From the NCBI GenBank assembly GCA_950295325.1, contig OX485804.1:10788001-10852000 (forward strand): a DNA stretch of 64,000 bases, in the 5' to 3' direction. Source of the stretch: Polytrichum commune (lineage: Eukaryota > Streptophyta > Polytrichopsida > Polytrichales > Polytrichaceae). The notes below the pieces were generated by a model that saw only the letters and a list, made by a program, of their open reading frames with translations, did not search any database and was not told the origin of the DNA. The translations under genes and the position numbers were made by a program. Within the stretch, counting starts at the first letter, position 1, and every line of letters begins with the position of its first letter. This document shows, piece after piece, positions 49,353-59,600 of the stretch.

Positions 49353-50073
49353 GGGGAGGCCACACGCGTTAAAACGCCGATTTTGAAATGGATTTTGGTG
49401 GGACAAGGTAAATTGTTTTGGGCCTTAACATGTGTCTAACCTTAAGGAGATTGGTTTCAAGGTGGGTCCCTCTTTCATTGGTTAGAGACGTCCGTGTTCA
49501 ACTCTAGTTGGAAACGGAGGGTTCGATAAGCCTTACAAAATTGTTGTCTTGGATCGGAATTGACAATGCACATTTCTACCCAATAAAGAGGGGCCAAACT
49601 TGAAACCGAGTTCAAAGTTAGGCACATGTTAAGCCAAAATTCTATTACCTTGACCCACCAGACTCCATTTCAAATCCACCGTTTCTAAATGTTTGTGGGC
49701 TCCATGTGTGTCTCATGTGAAGGCCACACGCGTTTGAAGCACCGATTTTGAAACGGAGTCTTGTAAGCCAAGACAAAAGAATTTTGGCCTTGACACATGC
49801 CTAACATCAAGGATCTTGGTTTCATGGTTGGTCCCTCTTTTATTGGGTATAAACGTCTGTTTCAAGTTTGATCCAAGATGTTAGCTTTCCAAGGCTTAAA
49901 AACTTCCATTTCCGATTGGAGTTGAGAACAAACGGATTTAACCCAAAAAAGAGGGACCAACCTTGAAACCTAGCTCCTCAAATTTCGGCACATGTCAAGG
50001 CCGAATTCTTTTACCTTGACTTATCAGCTTCCATTTCAAAATTGACGTTTCCAAACGTGTGTGGCCTCCCCTT
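49353..50073. mobile_element. Two units of the palindromic element family
   Basis: Units at about 49353-49701 and 49717-50073 begin GGGGAGGCCACACGCGTT and GTGAAGGCCACACGCGTTTG, contain CCTTAACATGTGTCTAACCTT / CTTGACACATGCCTAACATC and TTGG(A/G)TCGGA / AGAGGGACCAACCTTGAAAC, and close with AAACGTGTGTGGCCTCCCC. Both belong to the same foldback family as 29860-31340, about 18 kb away. Confidence 0.8.
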
Positions 50074-50592
50074 CGTCGAAACATCGTTTGCCATATAGTG
50101 TGAGGGAGATAAACTCATGTGAGCAGTACTGTATTGGGACTGTAAGTTCATTCAACTATCCAAGGGCACAGCCAAGGTGACCATCAGAAAAAAAGAAAAA
50201 AAAAGAAAAGAAAAAGTACTGAAGTAACCATTGTCAATTTCATATAAGTAAAATTTGAACAGATTCTATCTTTCGTCCAAATCCATGTCTAGACCAATTA
50301 TTTCTAGACAAACATTATTGATCTTCGGCATCATCCTGAATGATAATTAAAACTTGGAGATCAAGAAGTGGCAAAATGGAGTGACTGAATCCTAAACATG
50401 AGAATTGTCTGAGTTTAAGATTTCAACCAAAAGGTATGGAGATTCTATAATTTACACTGCTTGTGATGAGTTTGATCAGGCTTCAAAGATAAGGCATTCA
50501 TATTCCCTAAGGTTCACTCTTAGAGTCTTAAGATTAAGCCTGATCCTTGGCAAAAAGTTACGATCGATCATGAAAGAGAGCATAGCCAATGG

Positions 50593-50803
50593 ACACCGTT
50601 TATGGTATTTAGTGTCGCTTACTATTTGGAGTTACACATTGCTATAGCATTTTATTGTTAATGTAAATTTTTATCAATTAAAGATGTCAATGTTCTATAG
50701 CGTCCAAACAATCAATTTGGCCTTTGTTGGTAAAAATAAAAAACTGAGATTTACAGTAATAAGTTATAGCATAGTAAGTGACACTAAATACCATAAACGG
50801 TGT
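50593..50803. mobile_element. MITE, family A copy (211 bp)
   Basis: The left end ACACCGTTTATGGTATTTAG and the right end, reverse-complemented, the same 20 bases, extend to at least 25 bp of near-perfect inverted repeat (TGTCGCTTACTAT / TGTCACTTACTAT). The interior AAAGATGTCAATGTTCTATA and CCAAACAATCAATTTG match the 22.4 kb copy. The near-identical ends suggest it is younger than its relatives. It is non-coding. Confidence 0.9.
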
Positions 50804-51428
50804 AGTGCTACTAGCAATTGAGGCAGACCGAACAGCAAACACAACACTAATGTCGACAACTGTACTTGAGTGGTATGTGGTTAGATGTGGATCTAAGAAC
50901 TGAGAAAAAGACACGTGGTTAAGAGAGATTTGACTATGTGCTTAAAACATGCTAACCACTATGGGCTCAATAGCCAACACGATTGGGGGACCTATACAAC
51001 CACTTAATGAGCATGAGGATCCTCACTTATCACCAAGAAAACATTCTATGAGCACTGAAATTTTGTTAGGCAAATGGCTACGTGCGCGATCGGCATTTGC
51101 TAATCATCTTGGACAAATAGCGTGTGTCAAATCCGACAAGAAATGGGTGCAGAGAGACAAGTATCCATGTAAGGCGTGCCTACCTTTAGAAGGGATATGC
51201 ATCTATACCTTATTGTAGATCACCACAAATACATCCCAAATTTCGAGTTCAGGCAGCAAGCCCCGAATAGCAGTGTGCCCTGAGACTGGACCTGGACTTG
51301 TCGACAGCACTGTGCTCGAGGTGCTGGTTTTCTGTTAAGTAACCGGCCAGTCCTCACGTCGTAAGTTGCTTGGTCAAGTTCAACCCCAAAGAGGTAATGT
51401 TTTTTTGGGTTAATATATAGCCTGCACA

Positions 51429-51453
51429 CCCCCCCCCCCCCCCCCCCCCCCCC
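51429..51453. repeat. Poly(C) tract, 25 bp
   Basis: An uninterrupted run of 25 C, the longest of nine C or G homopolymers of 10 bp or more in the window. It also creates the Gly run of a spurious minus-strand frame. Confidence 0.95.
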
Positions 51454-51690
51454 GTTTACTATAAGCTCCACAATCCACTAGTTTTTTGTTACTGCAGCTG
51501 GGGTAGCTAGGTGTGTGGGGTAGGAGAAAGTCTATTTTGGTTTGGTGCATGGCTGCCATGAATTATTCATAAAGAGCTTATTTGGGGCCAGGTTGAGGAT
51601 ATGGGGTCCCTACATTTCTCATGATCAGGGCTCAGGATTCAGTCGATGGATCAACACAGGGGGGCAAAAGTTCAGAGTTAGACACGAATT

Positions 51691-52084
51691 AAACATTTGA
51701 TTTAGTGTGGCATTAGCATTAGAATTGGTGGTTCACGGTTATTAGAGTGGACTTCATGGCTTGTCATGGGCACGAGGCAAGAGGCAAGAGGCATACGAGC
51801 TTCTAGTGTGCCTCTCATTTTCTGTGAATAGTTGTAACCTGAAAGTGACTTCATTTAGTTGATTTGACATCAGATTCCAAAGTAGACGAAACGTTACAAT
51901 GTTCAGATGAATCAACCACTACCTTATCAGGGTACCTGTTGAGTTTTTTTTAACATGGATGGAAGAGAGGTAGCGACTGTAATATGCAACAAGTTTCTCT
52001 CAACCTTGTCACCGCCTCGGTGATGGCAGGAGCACTAATATGGGTTCATAATGAATAGTGCAGGCCACTCCAAATCACATGTTT
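51691..52084. mobile_element. MITE, family B long copy (394 bp)
   Basis: The left end AAACATTTGATTTAGTGTGG and the right end, reverse-complemented AAACATGTGATTTGGAGTGG, pair as inverted repeats and match the short copy at 17045-17213. The interior differs in length and sequence and is non-coding. Confidence 0.65.
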
Positions 52085-53224
52085 AGTGTCGTGGTGGGCA
52101 ACATCTACACACCTCCTAGATACTGGAGAGGGAGGTGATGGCTGCTGCATGCACCTGCAAACTTCGAGTCGTGCGTGAGAATCACATCTCCTGATCCCCG
52201 GATCGTATAACAGTAAAGAGCTACTCGAGACTAAGAATCCTTCCTTGATCTCCCTGCAGGTCTGCACCTGGGAAGATCAGCTGCCTTCAGAAGTTGTGGG
52301 AGTAAGGTATGTGGCCCTAGCTAGCGTGCGGCCTGGGCACATCTAATTCCACAATCAATTTGGACAGCACTTAAATCAAATCAAGAATTGCCCCACTCAT
52401 CTGCTTAGCATTTTCTGATTTGAGACATTTCGAGTTTTATCGTTGCACAGGTCATAGGAGGTCTAAGTGAAAGATTCTCTTTATCTACTTCCAAAGTGAT
52501 CAAATCATAGGCCCTCCCAATTGTGATGTTGACGATTGAACCTTGAGCCTATTACAATGGAGTCTAGCTATATTTCGGGCACGTAGTCCAATCTGATCGT
52601 TACACATGTCTTTTTGGTTTGTGTTGATGAATATCAAAACTCAAAGTCTTGCCATAAACCACCACTCGAGCATAGGTGTCCAAATGAAGCCCACATGCAT
52701 ACCGTATTTCAGGCTTTAAGCCACTCTGGATAATGATGTAGAAGCCTAGAACCAGGCGTCATTACAGGAGCAGCTATATGGTAAACCCCTGAGCATCCTT
52801 GCGCCCATATAGTTGCTGCTGCTGTAATGGCCATCATCGGGATCACAAGTTGACATGATTATTATGTCTTCAGACAGACGGGAGCTTCAGGTCCTGTTCT
52901 ATGTACATAGCTGATGAGCCCGAATCCTGATGTATGTGTTAAGATTCTTGGGAGCCAGTCAAAAGAGCTTGGATCAGAACTTAAGTTAGACGAAGAGCCT
53001 GGAAGGTCGGTGCACAGCTAAAAGCTCCCTAAAAGCCCAGCTGGTGTCAGTTAAAACTACAGGCCCCACCATGAGATGTTGTTTAATGTTGTTTATAGCC
53101 TGACATACTTCTGGGATTCACACTACCTAGACCTCTCAATTAGACCGAGTCTCGATGATGTCGGTAGCTAGCTGTGCGCGTGTCGACATGCTGCAGCTGT
53201 AGACTCTGTGCACTGTGTTGTCTA
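52085..53224. other. Non-coding stretch
   Basis: No gene is supported. A small inverted arrangement (AGGAGCAGCTATATGG at 52768 and CCCATATAGTTGCTGCTGCT at 52805) could fold into a hairpin. Nothing else stands out. Confidence 0.4.
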
Positions 53225-53442
53225 ATTAGTGTGGGTTACCACTTGGAGTTACCCATTGCTATTATTTTTATTTTTTATTTTTTATTTAAATTTTTTGCCA
53301 AGAGTATCAAATTCTATCCAAACAACATACGTTGTTAGTGTGCAAACCCAAGGAATAGGATATAACTTAGTTGGTAAGAAAACGGTAATGTCAGTATAAA
53401 AGTTACAGCAATACGTAACTCTGCATGGCAATCCACACTAAT
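53225..53442. mobile_element. MITE, family A copy (218 bp)
   Basis: The left end ATTAGTGTGGGTTACCACTT and the right end, reverse-complemented ATTAGTGTGGATTGCCATGC, continue into GGAGTTACCCATTGCT / AGAGTTACGTATTGCT. The interior keeps CCAAACAACATACG and GTTGGTAAGAAAA as in other family A copies. It is non-coding and more diverged than the 50.6 kb copy. Confidence 0.8.
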
Positions 53443-53928
53443 GATACAAAACAGTGTATACTAGCGATTGAACTGGCCCGGTCGATCCAATTCATGCAGG
53501 AGCTAGGTTAGCCACAAACCGAAAGCGTACTCACTCCAAATATCTCTTATCGATCATCCATGACCATAAAACGATGCATGCATGTCTGAAAGATTCGGCC
53601 TCTAGAACCATGTGAAGATGGAAACACCATGAGATGCAGAGAATTGATTAGATCAAGGGATGATAGAAAGATATATATCCCAGTGCCACCCGCATGCTCT
53701 GTCGAAACTATACAGATAGAGATGTACCAGAAATTTGAATCACCTTGCAGTTGAATTGAGTGCTGTCCCTCCCAGCACATGTAGCTCATGATCCCCATGA
53801 GTCCAATCTTTGCTGGTTGACTTAATGGGGCATCGTAATGATCATATGTTTATGATATCCATGAGACAACAGAAGACAAATGAATGCACTTAGTGTAGGT
53901 ACTGCATTAATATCATCACTCTTCACGG

Positions 53929-55072
53929 GTACCATGGCAGACAATTACAACACCTCCAACAACAACCACTACCACTACAGGAATCGCGGTTCCTTGATTG
54001 AGTACCCCACAGTCCGGGGAGTTTTATACAAAAATTGGTACATTTCCGATCTTTTATAAAGACATTCGGATTTTTATTTTTTTGCTCGGAAGCTACCTAA
54101 ATCCAATTTTTATTCTCGGTTAAAAACCGATATTTAACTTTACCATTCGGTAATTTTCCGACTTTCTCAATTTCATTTCGGTATGTTTCCAAAGATTTGT
54201 ATTATATGTCGGATTTGTTTTTTTAAATATTGTAAAAAAAATTGGTGTTATGCTTTTAAAGGGGTGAATTTGTGTTGATAGAAAATCCAAGTATCCTTGG
54301 AAGGATTTGAACCTTGCCAAGCCCCCACCAACTTGGGGCCAAGGATTTAGCCTTTAAAAAATATATAAATCCAAAAAGGGTTCATACATTATTTAGAGGC
54401 TAGTTAGTACAACAATACATGCAACTTTTAAACATCCGTATCCTCAGAATTAGAAAACATTGTTGAACTTACTGAACAAGATGCATCACTTGCAGAAGAC
54501 ACATAACGTGAAGGATTAGCATATAAAAACCGGTATTTGGTTCTAGTTTTCCACAAAGGAATTGCCTCTTCAATAATATTTTCAAAATTTTCATTTGGTC
54601 CCTCTAAAGCAATTCTAAGCATAGCTTCCAAATTTTTACTCCCAAGTTTGTTTGACACTTGTGTTTTTATTAAATTCTGGACACTGAATCCTAAACCCTA
54701 GACCCCAAACTTCATCCCACGCTTTGTACTTCAGGCGCCATGCACAAAACTGCAGTGTGATGTCAATGTGAAGTCTCAGAATCGCTATGAGAGATCCAGG
54801 AGATTCAAGAATCGTTGTGAGAGATTCAAGAGATCCAAGAGACGAGCATTGGTTCCGCACAAGTTTGTTTCCTACTCTTCAAGACTTATCTACAAGATTT
54901 CAAGAGATTCACGACCTCTGAAACAGATGTCTCCGACTGGATTGCAGTGGATCGCCGCACCGAACTGAACCTCCGAACTGGACCTCTGAACTGTACCATG
55001 GCAGACAATTACAACACCTCCAACAACAACCACTACCACTACAGGAATCGCGGTTCCTTGATTGAGTACCCC
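53929..55072. repeat. Perfect 80-bp direct repeats flanking 984 bp
   Basis: The 80 bp at 53929-54008, starting GTACCATGGCAGACAATTAC and ending TTCCTTGATTGAGTACCCC, recur without a difference at 54993-55072. The 984 bp between them hold a TCGG/CCGA-rich stretch (about 54045-54215) and a hAT C-terminal fragment. A third, diverged copy with its downstream flank is at about 55203-55325. Perfect identity implies a recent duplication or conversion. Confidence 0.9.
54428..54658 (-). pseudogene. hAT transposase C-terminal fragment
   Basis: The minus frame gives NKLGSKNLEAMLRIALEGPN then ENIIEEAIPLWKTRTKYRF. This resembles the very C-terminal tail of plant hAT transposases after the dimerization domain, where L...L.ALMRI...GP....F....A...W....R is usual. 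Ser-rich sequence and a stop follow. It is a different hAT lineage from the 46.5-48.1 kb copy. The rest of the transposase is missing. The TCGG/CCGA-rich stretch to its left could be the subterminal region of the same hAT element. Confidence 0.55.
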
Positions 55073-55500
55073 TGCTTCTCTTCCACAAGATAGGTAATTC
55101 GCAACCTATATATATATATATGGATTGGGAATCTATTATTGTACTGAACTACAAAACCATCCGGTGGAAGACAACCAATGGTATTGATCTTATGCTAGAT
55201 GTACAACCACAACACCTACGGCAACAACTATAGGAATTGCAGTTCCTTACTCTTGGTTTACTTCCATTAGATAGGTAATTTGCAATCTATGAGTATGGAT
55301 TGGGAACCTATTATAACACTATATTCGTTAATTGGAGACTTTTTGCTGATTTTGAGACTATTTAAGGACGTGGCTTTCACAATTGTAGGAAGGAAAACAG
55401 TACAAAGATGCTATGTTCCCAAATTAGGATTCAGATATGAGACTCAAATGCATGGAAGTACACAGACGTAAATAAGAAAACGAGATATATGAAAACATTT
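55073..55500. other. Non-coding stretch with diverged repeat copies
   Basis: About 55073-55155 and 55250-55325 are diverged copies of one sequence (TTCCACAAGATAGGTAATTCGCAACCTAT / TTCCATTAGATAGGTAATTTGCAATCTAT, then GGATTGGGAA.CTATTAT). No gene is supported. Confidence 0.5.
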
Positions 55501-55522
55501 GCATATACAAAATCGATATCAT

Positions 55523-55528
55523 ATTTAT
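55523..55528 (-). terminator. Poly(A)-signal-like AATAAA
   Basis: AATAAA on the minus strand lies about 100 nt past the stop at 55626 of the two-exon ORF, a reasonable spacing for transcript 3' end formation. One hexamer is weak evidence by itself. Confidence 0.35.
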
Positions 55529-55625
55529 TGAGTAGGGTTGAAGTACAAAATACATGTGGAATATCCAATATTAAGCCAAAGTCCTAAAAATATAATCCCT
55601 CTACTAAATGTATGTTAATAATAGC

Positions 55626-56531
55626 CTATATGTTTGGATTGTGAATACGACTCGCTACTTGTATTTTTGCCTTAGCCTTTGCGGCCGTTTCTTTTTCTTT
55701 TGCTTTAATGGCATCCATTGCTCTAAAGATCTCGGCTCCGCGGCTGTAACCTTGTTTATTGACTGATCCCGAATATGTGCCATTTGCCCATATTTGTTGA
55801 ACCGCTACCGATTTGTTGGTTGTAATATTGTGAGTGGAATAAGAATGCGTTTGGGAAACCGAATGTCTTGCACTCTTCCGTAGGGCCAAACAACGATCAG
55901 ACTCGCAAGAAGCTGTCTTCAGTGTTCGCCTATCCAATGACGAAGTCGATGATGCCCGGCCCACATTCGTGTACATTGGGGTCTGAACAATGACCATAAA
56001 TATATATAATGAAGTGGGTTAGTATAAGTGGTTACAAGTTACGGATGGAAGTCCAAAAAACCCAAGAAGTTGAAATGCACTAATACACGGAAATCATCAA
56101 GGAAAAACTTGAGAATGCCAATAGTTGGGCACCTTCGCCTTTGGGGCGCTGGTTAGAGCTTTTGGGACATCGACGGGTGTAGATACAAGCCCGAGAGGGA
56201 CGTTCGCAAACGCCGGGACATCAATTTGGGGTTCATCCATGCAAAGGCGTCTGGTCGACCGTGGGTTACGGACGTGCTTCTCACTGCGGAGGGGAGATGG
56301 AGATGGACTTGGAGCGTAATTGAGTTTTGCAACCTTTGCAGGAGGGCTATCCACGACTCCGTCTTCAAACCCGGAGTCTTTGGAGTAATCAACAGCATCG
56401 GCAGCATCGGCGGCCGAATATTGGAATAGTGAAGGCATTGCAACGTCGCTCATACCAAGGGAAGGGGAGCCGGTGTCTGCCTGAGATGCAAACATGCCAT
56501 TGACGACACTTTTGGGTGCTTGGTGAGGCAA
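55626..56531 (-). CDS. Two-exon open frame downstream of the ParB-like/FCP1-like gene
   Basis: Exon a (56531-56109, 141 codons) follows an acceptor TTTTGTGTCTTAG; exon b (55982-55626, 118 codons and stop) follows CATTGTTCAG. The proposed donor CAA|GTTTTTCC is weak, but both exons are phase 0 and the 126-nt intron is a normal size. The product is unrecognised: exon a is Ser/Pro/Asp-rich and probably disordered (DSGFEDGVVDSPPAKVAKLN, PSPSPSPL), and exon b is basic with an Ala/Lys/Glu helix (AMDAIKAKEKETAAKAKAK). No starting ATG is visible, since exon a begins TTG right after the acceptor. It may therefore be the continuation of the upstream gene through a junction I could not find, or a separate transcript sharing upstream exons. 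Confidence 0.45.
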
Positions 56532-56623
56532 CTAAGACACAAAAATACATTACAAAGATAAGGGGAGAAATGTTAGACATTTACATGGAGAGTCCAAGTA
56601 CAAACCCAAAATCATCAAAGTTT

Positions 56624-59600
56624 TCATATTAATTTATTGAGTCTAGCGTAGCCGTACAATCTCCTAAATTCCTCATCTTGTGGGCCTAGAGGCCTATTGC
56701 CAATTGGGTTGGAGAGCACAAAATCCGGGACACTTCCGGGGTGATAGGCAAGCCTCCTAATGTAGGGTCCTAGTTCACTCTCTAGAAAGTTGTCATTTTT
56801 ATCGCTTTCCCAAGGATCCGGGAATATGCAATTGCCCGGGGGATTGAGAATACTCTTTGCCGGGCTGTCGTCAATGAGGAGTGTGTTATCCAGGGTGGGC
56901 CAACAACCGTGGGGAACCCCCTCCAACATAGGGACGCCCACCCAGAGGTTCTTCCTCAGGACCTTTAAGAATTGAGGCCCACGACCTCCTCCGACCTTGG
57001 GTACAATATTGCCACTACGGTCATAGAGGTCATCGCAGTGTTCTTGACCGAGAAGCAAGCATGGCATTGCGAGTTCTCGGAAAAGGAAACCGACGATGGC
57101 CTTCGTGTTGTCCATGAGCATAGAGCTCCAGATGATGACATGGGCGAAGCCAAGGACCTCACGAAGGAAGCTCCTCAAACCGGGGCGGGCACGTACAACC
57201 TTCTTATTTATGAGAGTATCGAAATGTCCGCCGTAATCCATGTCTTGTGGACTACGGAAAGGCCCCTTGGACGCACTATTCGAGATATGTTTGGATTGAC
57301 AAAGCACCCCATTGAGGTCAAATATTATGAACGGTTTCATCATGGGCGCGCTTGGTTTTCCCGCGGGGTTGCGACATATCTCCGACGGACCCTGTGATGG
57401 AACATTCTATCTAGATAAATGGTACTACTCAAGAAAACCAATTGACAAGCATGGATAAATTCAACACAAATTATAAGGCCAAAAATAATCCGAACCATCC
57501 AGTTGAAAAATTGGTATTAATGTAATTGGTGATACACATTTGGTGAATAATATACATTGTCGCAAAAAATATCTGTTGAAGTTAATGGAATCTATGCTAA
57601 CAAAATTGTATCCACCCGCCGGGCGAAGTCGAGGATTGAACTCGATAATATACACACGCCACGAAGGAGGCAGACAAGGAAGTTTCGGACGCGCGTCCGT
57701 AATGTGGGAGGCATGCTCAAAGGTTGATTACCTCTTCAGGGGCGAGGTCCGCGCCAGCAGTGCCTCCCTCACCTGGCCCCGTCATGGGCACAGGCTCCGG
57801 ACGCGCGCCCGCAAAATTGTCCAGATCTTCGACCACCAACAAGGTGTCTCTAGCCACTTGCGACCCTTGAGTATCCACGTAAGGCTGATCCTCATCTGTG
57901 GAGTCTTGGCTGCCCCGCATATGTACATCTTTATCGCCGATGGGGGCGTTGCCTTCATTGACATCCGTCTCGGCGGCACCCGCCATGTCACGTGCCGGTA
58001 TCTCCTCCACTCCTGTAGGATGAGAGGAGGGCTCCTCTGGAGTGGCGACAACAAGGGGAGAGGGCGGGACAATCAACGCGGGGGCTGGATACGCATGCTC
58101 GGGTATATACACCGCATGGCTACTAGACGGAGGCCGCATGAGAGTGGGGGGCATAGACATGACGGCATCGGGAGCTGTATAGACTACAGGGGGTCTTGCC
58201 TGCAAGCTCTGCATCAGGCTCATAAATTGTTGACTTTGGGCCAAGAACTGTTGATTTTGGGCCATGAGATCGGCGTGCCTTCGAGCAGACTCCAACCTAG
58301 CTTGCTCCATCTCAGCTTGGATGGCGGCCATCTTTTTGGCGTGCTCTTCGTTAGCTTCTCGAAGCCGTTGGTCAAGCTCTTCTTTCATTCGCCTCTCCAT
58401 CTTCTCGTCCAATTCGGACACTGACATGGGCTCTTTCTTCACCTTGCCAGGTTCCGTAGGCAAGGCAGAGATGGCATTGTGAATCCTAATCTCATCCTCG
58501 TCTTCATCGGAGAGCTCCAAGACCGCGCCTTCAGGGTATTCGTTGTATGGCATCTTGTTCCTCTTTCGTCGACTCTCACGATATAGAGAGATATCAGGCC
58601 TCAATATCAACTCCAGCACATCCCTCCCCTCCATAGGGGGTAGATCTGAATGTTGAGATCCCCCTCCAGATGAAGCGGTGCATCCGCCTTCTGCCGCAAG
58701 GTCCACATCCTTCTCGGCCATAACTCTTGGAGCACGAGATGGACCCGCAGTTGAGGGAAATCCAACTCGAGAGGTGGGAGTCCCAAAAGGTGAGAGAACA
58801 GGGGTATGAGGGACCCTTATCGGAGTAAAGTTTACGCGTGCCTCCTGCGCATCCGTGTCGTCTGTTCCCAGCAGGAAAACACTTGGATTAATTGGGTCGC
58901 GAACAAGGCCGTGTAAAGGCTCCTGTGTGGAGGGTTGCGCTCTTGGGGAACTGGGATCTTGGTCCTCTTCAGGGTCTGTCTCCATTCCGGGCATTGCCTC
59001 TTCTCTAGAAGAAAGAGGCACAACAGGATGGGGTGTAAGGACGTCCATGATGTCCTGGATATCCATTTTGGAGGCCATTACCCTGTGAGTATGGGCGTCA
59101 TCGTAGTCGGAATCCTGCACAAAAGAATTCACCTGCAAGCCAAGCATCTGGACCATAACAAGAAAATTAGATAAGAACAATTGTGGTGATTGCATATAAA
59201 TGAGGCTAGATGTCAACACGTTATACGGACATGCGTTCGTAAAACCACCACTCAAAAGTTGGACAATTTTACAGACGCACGGTCGTAAAATTCACATGCA
59301 CCTGATACTGGGTTTTTACGGACGCGCGTCCGTAAAATAACTATGCAAAGATAGGTGGGTTGAAAGACAAACAAATACTCACCAGTGCTGCATACATAAA
59401 CTTCGTGCCTCCAAAAACGTTGTAAACTGTCTCACTCATGACAGTTAAAGCCTTCAAGACCCCTATATAAAAGTCCATCCGGAGCTCGAACGCCGGATAG
59501 ATTGCATGCATTGTCTCCTCAACAAGCTCCTTGGGATGTGGTGGCGGCAACGAATAGACTTTCCTGAACACCTCGTGTGGTTTAATGGGCAATCGCCCAG

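Noticed and set aside
51220-51471. Minus-strand frame with a Gly run
   Set aside because: The Gly run is the translated 25-bp poly(C) tract; the remainder has no recognisable similarity.
57797-57811. CCGGACGCGCGCCCG in exon 3 as a true family palindrome
   Set aside because: It is only partly symmetric and encodes ordinary residues. It may be coincidence in GC-rich coding sequence, so I counted it only as a possible relative.
57540-58424. Long plus-strand open frame (294 codons)
   Set aside because: It lies opposite exon 3 of the minus-strand gene, begins in AT-rich intron sequence and has Arg/Gly-rich composition typical of a GC-rich antisense shadow.
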